A stretch of DNA of 64,000 nucleotides, taken from NCBI GenBank assembly GCA_018265835.1, contig JABLYK010000007.1, positions 1 to 64,000 of the forward strand. Reading direction: 5' to 3'. This DNA comes from Oscillospiraceae bacterium (GTDB taxonomy: Bacteria > Bacillota > Clostridia > Oscillospirales > Oscillospiraceae). Both the position numbers and the translations under genes were made by a program. The notes beneath the pieces were generated by a model. The model searched no databases. It had not been told where the DNA came from and worked only from the letters and a program-made list of their open reading frames with translations. Below are positions 24,047 through 31,363 of this stretch, one piece after another (within the stretch, counting starts at the first letter, position 1; each line of letters starts with the position of its first letter).

Positions 24047-26121
24047 GGTCGTTTCGCTCCCTTCCAAGCATGTTCTTCCAAAAAGCCCGCGTTTTTCGTG
24101 GTTCTGCCGATCGCGCGGTCAAACAGCATCAGCAGCGCCGGCAGCACGCAGAGGACCAGAACGCACGACAGCAGCGTGCCGCGGCCCAGCAGCAGGCCGA
24201 GCGACGATACAATGACGTTCGACGACGTGAAATACAGACAGAAGCCCGCGAGCGACAGCGTCAACACCGAAACGAGCACCGACAGCAGGTGCTTGCGCAG
24301 CACCTCGGCCACGGCATCGCGCTTTCCCATGCGCCGCCGCTCCTGCATGTATCCGTCGGTCGTGAGAATGGCATAGTCAATCGTCGCGCCGAGCTGCACG
24401 GTGTTGATGACGAGATAGCCGATATAGCTGAAGGCCGTATCCGTAAAATACGGGATCGAGGCGTTGATCCAGATGGCCGTCTCAATGACGGAAAGCAGGA
24501 TCAGCGGCAGCGTGAGCGATCGGAACGTGACCAGCAGCGTCAGCGCAATGGCCAGCACCGCTGCGAGATTCACCACGGTATTGTCCGACGAGACGACAAC
24601 CTTCATGTCGTACAGGTTGGCGCTCTGGCCGCAGGTATACGATTCGTCGTAATACTGCGCGGTGATGTCGCGCACGCGCTGCACCACGGCGAAGGCCTCG
24701 TCCCCTTCCGCTTCCGTGTTGCAGGAGAGGATGATGCGCGCGTAATGCTCACCGTAGAAGTTCTGCACAATGGCGCTCTCCAGATAGTCCGGCGGGATGG
24801 TCGCACCCACCATCGTCGCATACGCCGTAACGCCGCCGACGTTCTCCGCCTGTTCCAGCGCGCGGCAAAGCGCCAGTTCCTTGGCCGGCTCTCCGCGCGG
24901 TACAAGCACCACCAGGCTCACGTCCTGCCCAAACAGCGCATCAATGCGCGCCGTGTCGCTGCCATAGCGCGACTCGGTGGACGGCGTGCCGTTGCCATAG
25001 AAAAACGAGGTGCGGCTTTGCGCCAGATAGCACGGCACAACGAGCAGCGCGGCGAGGATCAACGCCGGTATGCGCACCCGGCGCAGCACGCGATCCGCGC
25101 CCTTCAGCTCCGGGACAAAGCGGCGGTGCCGCGTGCGGTCGAGCACGCGGAAGCAGCAGAGCGTGAGCGCCGGCAAAAACACCATGACCGAGAGATAGCT
25201 GAACACGATGCCCTGCACGAGCACGCGGCCCATGTCCGGCCCGATGCGAAATTTCATCAGCAGCAGCGCAAGGAAGCCGAACAGCGTCGTCGCCGCGCTG
25301 GCGGCCACGGAGGAGAACGACGAGCGGATGGCGCGCTGCATGGCCACGCACACGTCGTCCGTCTCCTGCCGGTGCTTTTCAAAGCTGTGCAGCAGGAAAA
25401 TGGCATAGTCCAGCGATACGGCAAGCTGCAGAATCGGCGCAACCGCCATGGTGACGTAAGAGATCTCGCCGGTCAGCGCCGTGACGCCCAGATTGACGAC
25501 GATCGCCACGCCGATCGCGCCAAGGTACAGCACCGGCTCAAACCACGAGGTCGTCGTAAGCAGGAGCATTGCGAGGATCATGGGAACCAGAATCAGCATC
25601 GCGCGCGCTGTTTCCACATCCCCCAGCGACTCCTGAAACGCGGTGCCCGCAGCGTCGCCGGAAATGGACGTGTGCGCGTCGTCCAGCGCATAAATGGCCT
25701 CGACCGTCTCGGCCTCCCGGCCGGTTTCGATCGCCACGGAAAACAGCGCCGTACCGTCGCGGTAATAGGCCTGAACGATCGCAGGATCAAGCGTTTCCAG
25801 CGGCTCCTTCAAATCGGCCACATCGTCCAGCCACATGACGAGCTGCACGCCGTCGAGCTCCATCAGCCGCGCCTTATAGTCCTGCGCCTGCGCCACCGTC
25901 ACGTCCGAAACCATCACACGGGCGTTCGGCATCGCGCCGGAAAATTCCTCTTCCATCAATTTCAGCGCGATCGTGGACTCTGCGTCCTCCGGGAGGTAAT
26001 CCGTCATGTCGTTGTTCGTCCGCAGCCCGAGTGCGCACAGCGCCAGCGCCGCCACAAGCACGAGCGTGACGATGACAATGCCCTTTCTGTTCCCCGTGAT
26101 CTGCCGGGCGAGCCACTCCAT
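24043..26121 (-). CDS. MMPL/RND-family membrane transporter
   Basis: A 692-residue transporter with the RND/MMPL layout: an N-terminal helix, a large outer loop (about 35-170), five or six helices, a second loop and helix block, in two similar halves. Motifs such as LAVSLDYAIFLLHSFEK in the first half and LGATIDYAILTTDGYMQE in the second each hold the conserved Asp-Tyr pair of the proton relay. It is first in its operon, with the coiled-coil partner downstream. The promoter at 26176-26204 is overlapped by a candidate operator for the divergent TetR regulator. Confidence 0.9.
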   Translation of the reverse strand: MEWLARQITGNRKGIVIVTLVLVAALALCALGLRTNNDMTDYLPEDAESTIALKLMEEEFSGAMPNARVMVSDVTVAQAQDYKARLMELDGVQLVMWLDDVADLKEPLETLDPAIVQAYYRDGTALFSVAIETGREAETVEAIYALDDAHTSISGDAAGTAFQESLGDVETARAMLILVPMILAMLLLTTTSWFEPVLYLGAIGVAIVVNLGVTALTGEISYVTMAVAPILQLAVSLDYAIFLLHSFEKHRQETDDVCVAMQRAIRSSFSSVAASAATTLFGFLALLLMKFRIGPDMGRVLVQGIVFSYLSVMVFLPALTLCCFRVLDRTRHRRFVPELKGADRVLRRVRIPALILAALLVVPCYLAQSRTSFFYGNGTPSTESRYGSDTARIDALFGQDVSLVVLVPRGEPAKELALCRALEQAENVGGVTAYATMVGATIPPDYLESAIVQNFYGEHYARIILSCNTEAEGDEAFAVVQRVRDITAQYYDESYTCGQSANLYDMKVVVSSDNTVVNLAAVLAIALTLLVTFRSLTLPLILLSVIETAIWINASIPYFTDTAFSYIGYLVINTVQLGATIDYAILTTDGYMQERRRMGKRDAVAEVLRKHLLSVLVSVLTLSLAGFCLYFTSSNVIVSSLGLLLGRGTLLSCVLVLCVLPALLMLFDRAIGRTTKNAGFLEEHAWKGAKRP

Positions 26122-26175
26122 GTCGTTTCCTCCCTTCCGTTATCGAACGCGGTGTTTACTTTTTTACGTATGCAT

Positions 26176-26206
26176 AGTATACTGACAGCAAGTTGGTTCT
26201 GCAACC
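26176..26206 (-). promoter_or_regulatory. MMPL operon promoter with candidate TetR operator
   Basis: Minus-strand -35 TTGCAG, 17 bp, -10 TATACT. The interrupted dyad GGTT-CTGC-AACC (26195-26206) covers the -35 box and lies 100 bp before the divergent tetR start. The assignment as operator is inferred. Confidence 0.55.
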
Positions 26207-26305
26207 GACAGATTCCGGAGCTTCGAAATTTTCCAAACAAAACGCAAAAATTTGTTGGAAAACAGACCGCTGTAATCGAAAATTTTTTGTGAACGGAGGC
26301 TGACG

Positions 26306-26878
26306 ATGGAGGAAAAAAAGCTGGACCGGCGTGTCCGCTATACCAAAATGGTCATTCGGGAGAGCTTCGTTGCCCTGCTGAAAGAAAAGCCAATCGCAAA
26401 GATCACCGTTAAGGAGATCTGCACCGGAGCGGACATCAACCGCGCGACCTTTTACGCGCACTACGCCGATCCCTATGCGCTGCTGCACGAAATTGAAGAA
26501 TCGCTCATCCACGACGTTCAGCAGTATCTGACCGAGAACGCCGAGACGGACGACGTCGCCATGCTGAGCAAAATTTTTCAGTACATCCGTGCGAATGCGG
26601 ACATGTGCTCCGTGCTGCTCAGCGACTACAGCGACGCGTATTTTCAGCGGCTGCTGCGCGAGCTGGTGGAACACGCGCTGGGGCTGAAGCTCCGGGGCGG
26701 CAGCGCGTTTTCCGAGGAGGACAGCGCGTTCGTCCTGACCTTCGTACTCACCGGCTGCGTCGGCATCATCCGCCAGTGGCTCAGCAGCGGCATGGCCAAA
26801 AGCGATCTGGCGCTCGCACAGCTCATCATCCGCCTGTTTTATCAGGGGATCGGCTCTGAACCGCAAAAGGAGGTTTGA
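26306..26878 (+). CDS. TetR-family transcriptional regulator
   Basis: A 190-residue TetR/AcrR regulator. The N-terminal HTH (about 12-60) reads ITVKEICTGADINRATFYAHY, the usual recognition-helix pattern. The rest is an all-helical ligand domain. GGAGG precedes the ATG. It is divergent from the MMPL/YhgE-like operon, its most likely target, and only 8 bp upstream of the PLP enzyme gene, with which it is probably co-transcribed. The ligand is unknown. Confidence 0.9.
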   Translation: MEEKKLDRRVRYTKMVIRESFVALLKEKPIAKITVKEICTGADINRATFYAHYADPYALLHEIEESLIHDVQQYLTENAETDDVAMLSKIFQYIRANADMCSVLLSDYSDAYFQRLLRELVEHALGLKLRGGSAFSEEDSAFVLTFVLTGCVGIIRQWLSSGMAKSDLALAQLIIRLFYQGIGSEPQKEV

Positions 26879-26885
26879 CAAAACC

Positions 26886-27827
26886 ATGAACACCTATCCA
26901 AAAGTATCGCTCGGCCTGTTCCCCACGCCCATGTACCGGCTGCCGAACATGAGCCGGGCGCTCGGCACAAACGTATGGATCAAGCGCGACGACCTGTGCG
27001 GCGTGGCACTCGGCGGCAACAAGGTGCGCAAGCTGGAATACCTGCTGGCGGACGCGCAGGCGCAGGGTGCGGAGCTTGTGATGACGACCGGGCAGGCGCA
27101 GTCCAATCACGCTATGCTCACGGCGGCGGGCGCGCTGCGGCTGGGCCTTGAGCCGGTGCTCGTGCTCAAAAAGCGCGGTGTCTGCGCCTGCCGCGGCAAT
27201 CAGATCCTCAACCGCCTCATGGGCGCGGAGGTTCGCTTCGTGGACACCGACAGCTATGACACGATCTACGCGGAGATGGACCGCATCGCGGCAGAGCGCG
27301 GCAAATCCGTCTACAAAATCCCCTGCGGCGGGTCGAATCCGCTCGGCACGCTCGGCTATGTGGACTGTATGCGGGAGATCGCCGAAAGCGGCGTGCGCTT
27401 TGACCATGTTGTGTGCGCGTGCGGCTCCGGCGGCACGGCGGCCGGCACGATCCTCGGCGCGGCGCTGTTTCTCCCCGGTGCGCATGTGACCGCCGCAATG
27501 GTGGATTCCGACCCATTTGACCGGATCGTGCCGGAGCTGGTACGCGGCGCGGCCGGGCTGCTCGGCACGGACGCCGGGCTTCCGGCTTTCGATCTGCTCG
27601 ATATGTGCGGCCCCGGCTACTCCATTCCCTCGGAAGCCGGCAACGAGGCGATCCGGCTGATGCTGCGGCTGGAGGGCATCGTGCTCGACCCGTGCTACAC
27701 CGGCAAGGCGTTCGCGGGACTCGTGCAGCTGGCGCGCGCCGGCGCGTTTCAGCCGGACGACAACGTCCTGTTCCTGCACACCGGCGGCGCGGGCGGCCTG
27801 TTCGCGCCCGATTGGGAGCAGGCATAG
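26886..27827 (+). CDS. D-cysteine desulfhydrase / ACC deaminase-like PLP enzyme
   Basis: A 313-residue fold-type II PLP enzyme. The cofactor lysine sits in GGNKVRKLEYLL (about residue 42) followed by QAQSNHAML, and the phosphate-binding loop is GSGGTAAGT. The C-terminal PCYTGKAFAGL and HTGG match the D-cysteine desulfhydrase group rather than true ACC deaminases. It would convert D-cysteine, or a similar D-amino acid, to pyruvate, sulfide and ammonia. AAAGGAGG overlaps the end of the tetR gene, so the two form an operon. Any link to the divergent transporter is unknown. Confidence 0.85.
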   Translation: MNTYPKVSLGLFPTPMYRLPNMSRALGTNVWIKRDDLCGVALGGNKVRKLEYLLADAQAQGAELVMTTGQAQSNHAMLTAAGALRLGLEPVLVLKKRGVCACRGNQILNRLMGAEVRFVDTDSYDTIYAEMDRIAAERGKSVYKIPCGGSNPLGTLGYVDCMREIAESGVRFDHVVCACGSGGTAAGTILGAALFLPGAHVTAAMVDSDPFDRIVPELVRGAAGLLGTDAGLPAFDLLDMCGPGYSIPSEAGNEAIRLMLRLEGIVLDPCYTGKAFAGLVQLARAGAFQPDDNVLFLHTGGAGGLFAPDWEQA

Positions 27828-27877
27828 CGCCCGTCACCTTTTGTCGAATTTTTGTTTCAAATCGTAACATTTTTGTC

Positions 27878-27905
27878 TTGCATTGTCAGAAATGTTTGCT
27901 ATAAT
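27878..27905 (+). promoter_or_regulatory. Promoter of the helical-repeat SLH gene
   Basis: -35 TTGCAT, 16 bp, -10 TATAAT, with a leader of about 45 nt. Confidence 0.6.
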
Positions 27906-27953
27906 CACAATAGAACCCATGCAAAAAATTTTTCATTGGGAGGAAGTAACCGT

Positions 27954-30098
27954 ATGGCAAAAAAAGCGCTTTCTTTGCTTTTGTGTCTGGTCATGGTTTT
28001 CAGTCTGTCCATTGGCTGCATGACAGGCGCAAGCGCGCTGGAGCTGTCTGACGTCGCCGCTGCACTGCCGGTCATCACCGGTCAGCCGCAGGATGCCGTC
28101 ATCGAGGAGACCGGCTCCGCAACGTTCACGGTCAGAACCGTGTTTGACGATCTGCTCGATCAGATCAAAAGCGGTGATTTTGATCTGGCGGCATGGCTGA
28201 AGACCCTGCTGGAACAGGGGCTGGATCTTCAGACCATCATCGGCATTCTGGAGCAGATGGGCTTCAACTGGAACGACATCGTAGATGCGCTCCGGAAGGC
28301 CGGCATCGACTGGGAGGAAATCCTAAAAGCGCTGCAGGGCGGCGGCTTTGATCTGGAGGAAATCCTTGGCCAGCTCGTGAAGAACCCGAACTTCGATATT
28401 GTCAAGATCATCACTTCGCTGATCGGGAATCAGAACATCGACGTTTCGGCGCTGATTCAGATTCTCGAAAAAATAATCGGCAGTCAGGCTGCGCCGCTGG
28501 CCGTCGCCGGCGAAGCGAATTCCAGCACGCCGGTGGAGATTGATGTAGACGCGCTGCTGGCCGAGCTGGCGCGCATTCTGGGAGACAAGCTCCCCGCAGA
28601 TACCATTGAACAAATCAAAGCCGCGCTGAACGGCGACGTTGACCTAGCCGCCGTCATCGAAGCCGTCAAGAACGCGATGGGACAGGATTTCGATCTCGCC
28701 GCGCTCATTGAGGCCCTGCAGAAGGTCGTCGGCGAAAACGTTGATCTCTCCGTCATCGTCAAGATCATTCAGGACGCCATGGGCGGCGAGCTGGATCTCG
28801 CCGCGCTCATCGAGGCCCTGCAGAAGGTCGTCGGTGAAAACGTTGACCTCTCCGTCATCGTCAAGATCATTCAGGACGCCATGGGCGGCGAGCTGGATCT
28901 CGCCGCGCTCATCGAGGCCCTGCAGAAGGTCGTCGGTGAAAACGTTGACCTCTCCGTCATCGTCAAGATCATTCAGGACGCCATGGGCGGCGAACTGGAT
29001 GTGGAAGCGCTCGTCAAAGCGCTGATCGACGTACTGGGCGAGCATCTGGACCTGCAGGAGCTGATTGACGCCCTTCATAAAATTCTCGGCGACAACTTTG
29101 ATCTGGCAGCTGTCATCAAGGCGCTGATCAACGGCGGCTTTGACCTCAACACCATTCTGGAAATTCTCAAGCAGATGGGCTACACACCGGAGGATCTGCT
29201 CAACCTTCTGATCGGGAAGCTGATCTCCTATCAGTGGTACACCCGCGTGGGCGAAGCAGCTGTACCTGTGGCTGCCGCAGCGGACGCCAACGACTATGAC
29301 GGCGCCGCCACCAAAACGCTCACCGTGACCAGAGCCACCGCGCCCGCCAAAACGGAGCAGTACACCTACTTCTGCACCGTGGCGCTCGCCGACGTGACCT
29401 ACACCTCCAAGGACGCCGTGCTGACCATCCATGTGACGCCGGATCAGCCGGAACTGAACAAGGAAAGCCACATGGCCTATATTCGCGGCTATGAGGACGG
29501 CACCGTTCGCCCCGAGGCGAACATCACCCGTGCCGAGACCGCTCAGATCTTTTACAACCTGCTGACGGAGGACAGCCGCGAGGCGTTCCATGCCACAAGC
29601 TGCGCCTTTTCCGACGTTCCGGACGGCCAGTGGTATACCACCTGCGTCGCCACGCTGGCGAAGGCCGGAATTCTCCACGGCTATGAGGACGGCTCGTTCC
29701 GCCCCAACGCACCGATCACCCGCGCAGAAATGGCCACAGTCATCTCCCGCTTCGCGGAACTGAAGGAAGGCCAGCTCACGTTCCTCGACATTCAGGGGCA
29801 TTGGGCGCAGAAGAACATTGAGCTTGCCGCAAGCAACGGCTGGATTTTCGGCTATCCCGACGGCACCTTCCGTCCGGATCAGAACATCAAGCGCGACGAG
29901 ACCGTCGCAATGATCAACCGCGTGCTGGATCGCAACCCGCTGACCGCAGCTGACCTGCTGCCCGGCATGAAGACATTCGTGGATAACGCCAACCCTGTTG
30001 CATGGTACTATGTGGCCATTCAGGAGGCCGCAAACTCCCACGAATACACCCGAAACGATCTGGGCACAGAATCCTGGACGACCCTGATTGCATCCTGA
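27954..30098 (+). CDS. Secreted SLH protein with helical repeats inside an Ig-like domain
   Basis: A 714-residue surface protein. A signal peptide (1-28) is followed by the start of an Ig-like domain (about 37-61: VITGQPQDAVIEETGSATFT). At residue 63 a helical array begins and runs to about 423, built of 14- and 17-residue units with the pattern (F/L/I)D(L/W)xx(I/L)(I/L)xxLxxxG, including three nearly identical 34-residue units (246-347). The Ig-like domain then resumes with ISYQWY (424-429), YTYFCTVA and a final strand near 500. Three SLH repeats (about 512-690) should anchor it to the cell wall. The ATG at 27954 has GGGAGG. Function unknown; an adhesin or surface-layer role is guesswork. 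Confidence 0.85.
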   Translation: MAKKALSLLLCLVMVFSLSIGCMTGASALELSDVAAALPVITGQPQDAVIEETGSATFTVRTVFDDLLDQIKSGDFDLAAWLKTLLEQGLDLQTIIGILEQMGFNWNDIVDALRKAGIDWEEILKALQGGGFDLEEILGQLVKNPNFDIVKIITSLIGNQNIDVSALIQILEKIIGSQAAPLAVAGEANSSTPVEIDVDALLAELARILGDKLPADTIEQIKAALNGDVDLAAVIEAVKNAMGQDFDLAALIEALQKVVGENVDLSVIVKIIQDAMGGELDLAALIEALQKVVGENVDLSVIVKIIQDAMGGELDLAALIEALQKVVGENVDLSVIVKIIQDAMGGELDVEALVKALIDVLGEHLDLQELIDALHKILGDNFDLAAVIKALINGGFDLNTILEILKQMGYTPEDLLNLLIGKLISYQWYTRVGEAAVPVAAAADANDYDGAATKTLTVTRATAPAKTEQYTYFCTVALADVTYTSKDAVLTIHVTPDQPELNKESHMAYIRGYEDGTVRPEANITRAETAQIFYNLLTEDSREAFHATSCAFSDVPDGQWYTTCVATLAKAGILHGYEDGSFRPNAPITRAEMATVISRFAELKEGQLTFLDIQGHWAQKNIELAASNGWIFGYPDGTFRPDQNIKRDETVAMINRVLDRNPLTAADLLPGMKTFVDNANPVAWYYVAIQEAANSHEYTRNDLGTESWTTLIAS
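28689..28994 (+). repeat. Three tandem 102-bp coding repeats
   Basis: Three in-frame copies of a 102-bp unit (28689, 28791, 28893), each encoding the same 34 residues apart from the first. Copies two and three are almost identical in DNA, including silent sites. This points to recent duplication and possible length variation between strains. Confidence 0.95.
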
Positions 30099-30116
30099 AT
30101 AAAACCCTGTCATCCG

Positions 30117-30149
30117 ACCGGCAGACGAATTCGTCTGCCGGTCTTTTTT
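30117..30149 (+). terminator. Terminator of the helical-repeat SLH gene
   Basis: Perfect 26-bp palindrome with arms ACCGGCAGACGAA/TTCGTCTGCCGGT followed by CTTTTTT. Confidence 0.92.
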
Positions 30150-30245
30150 CTGTGAAAAAAAACGCCAAAGCTCTTTTCTCCGCCAGAAAATCGTGGTATG
30201 CTGGGTAAAAACCGTCTGGGATACAGAAAGAGAGAAGGAAACACG

Positions 30246-30917
30246 ATGCAACAGGAATTGGAGGCTGCACTGCAGTCGCTGCCGTTCTGGGACCATCTGA
30301 CAGCAGGTGAAATGGAAGAAGCACGCCGCGGCGCGCGCATTGTCCGCTATCAGCGGGGGGCGCTTGTTCACGGCTGTAACGGTCAATGCCTCGGGCTGAT
30401 CGCCGTGCGCTCCGGCAAGCTGCGGGCATACATGCTCTCGGAGGACGGGCGGGAAATCGCGCTCTACCGGCTGATGGCCGGCGACGCGTGCGTGCTGGCC
30501 GCGTCCTGCGTCATCCGGCAGATCACCTTTGACGTCCATATGGTCGCCGACGCGGACACGGAGCTGCTCATCGTCAACGCCAGCACCTTCAAACGGCTGG
30601 CGCAGTCGAACGTCTATGTGGAGTGCTGCCAGTACAAGCTCGCCACCGAACGGTTTTCCGACGTGATGTGGTCGATGCAGCAGCTTTTATTCATCAGCTT
30701 TGATAAGCGGCTGGCGCAGTACCTGTGGGAGGAATCCGACCACGCCCGGCAGCCCATTCGCGCCACGCACGAGCAGATGGCCCGCGATACCGGCGCCGCA
30801 CGCGAAACCGTCACGCGGATGCTCCGCAACTTCGCCGAGGACGGCATCGTCCGGCTCGGCCGCGGCACAGTCACGGTCGTTGACGCTGAAAAGCTGAAAA
30901 AGCTCGCACTAATGTGA
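30246..30917 (+). CDS. Crp/Fnr-family transcriptional regulator
   Basis: A 223-residue regulator with a cyclic-nucleotide-binding-like beta-barrel (about 15-125), a long dimer helix and a C-terminal winged helix (about 150-223; THEQMARDTGAARETVTRMLRNF). There is no FNR-type N-terminal cysteine cluster; scattered cysteines (59, 63, 92, 98, 138) do not form a known Fe-S pattern, so the signal is unclear. The ATG at 30246 has an AGAAGGA site. Immediately downstream lie thioredoxin and a flavodiiron protein, which suggests oxygen, NO or redox control. The related stretch AAAACGCC...GCTCTTTTC occurs before both this gene and trxA and may be its site. Confidence 0.88.
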   Translation: MQQELEAALQSLPFWDHLTAGEMEEARRGARIVRYQRGALVHGCNGQCLGLIAVRSGKLRAYMLSEDGREIALYRLMAGDACVLAASCVIRQITFDVHMVADADTELLIVNASTFKRLAQSNVYVECCQYKLATERFSDVMWSMQQLLFISFDKRLAQYLWEESDHARQPIRATHEQMARDTGAARETVTRMLRNFAEDGIVRLGRGTVTVVDAEKLKKLALM

Positions 30918-30990
30918 CTTTGCCACAGAAAACGCCGCTCTTTTCGCGGTATAGTATGGCCAGAAACAAACTGAAAAGGAGATTTTTGCT

Positions 30991-31296
30991 ATGGCGATTA
31001 CATTGACGAAAGAAAATTTTGAGCAGGAGGTTCTCCGCTCCGACATTCCCGTTCTGGTAGACTTCTGGGCTTCGTGGTGCGGCCCCTGCCGCATGATGGC
31101 GCCCATCGTGGATCAGATTGCCGAGGAATGCACCGATGTGAAGGTTGGCAAGATCAACGTCGATGAGCAGCCGGAGCTGGCAGGCCAGTTCCGCGTGATG
31201 AGCATCCCCACGTTTATCGTCTTTCAAAACGGCGCGCCCGCCAAGGTCGAGGTCGGTATGCGCAGCAAGGACGACGTCATCAAAATGTTCCGCTGA
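30991..31296 (+). CDS. trxA: Thioredoxin
   Basis: A 101-residue thioredoxin with FWASWCGPCRMMAP (active-site CGPC at about 30-33) and the cis-proline stretch MSIPTFIVF (about 70-78). It reduces protein disulfides and is itself reduced by a thioredoxin reductase, which is not in the window. AAAGGAG precedes the ATG. It is 73 bp after the Crp/Fnr gene. A hairpin at 31301-31322 separates it from the flavodiiron gene. Confidence 0.96.
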   Translation: MAITLTKENFEQEVLRSDIPVLVDFWASWCGPCRMMAPIVDQIAEECTDVKVGKINVDEQPELAGQFRVMSIPTFIVFQNGAPAKVEVGMRSKDDVIKMFR

Positions 31297-31300
31297 CACT

Positions 31301-31322
31301 GCGGCCCGGTATGCCGGGCCGC
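31301..31322 (+). terminator. Hairpin after trxA
   Basis: GCGGCCCGG/CCGGGCCGC with a TATG loop. Only a weak T stretch follows (TTGTAAAT), so partial termination or transcript processing between trxA and the flavodiiron gene is more likely than a full stop. Confidence 0.5.
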
Positions 31323-31363
31323 TTGTAAATGAGATTCCATACAAATAACAGGAGGATTTGCAC

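Noticed and set aside
24070..26292. 740-codon plus-strand frame opposite the MMPL transporter
   Set aside because: Arginine/glutamine/histidine-rich composition typical of an antisense frame of a GC-rich gene.
28689..28994. Tandem repeats as a possible CRISPR array
   Set aside because: Units are 102 bp, contiguous, in frame and protein-coding; there are no spacers.
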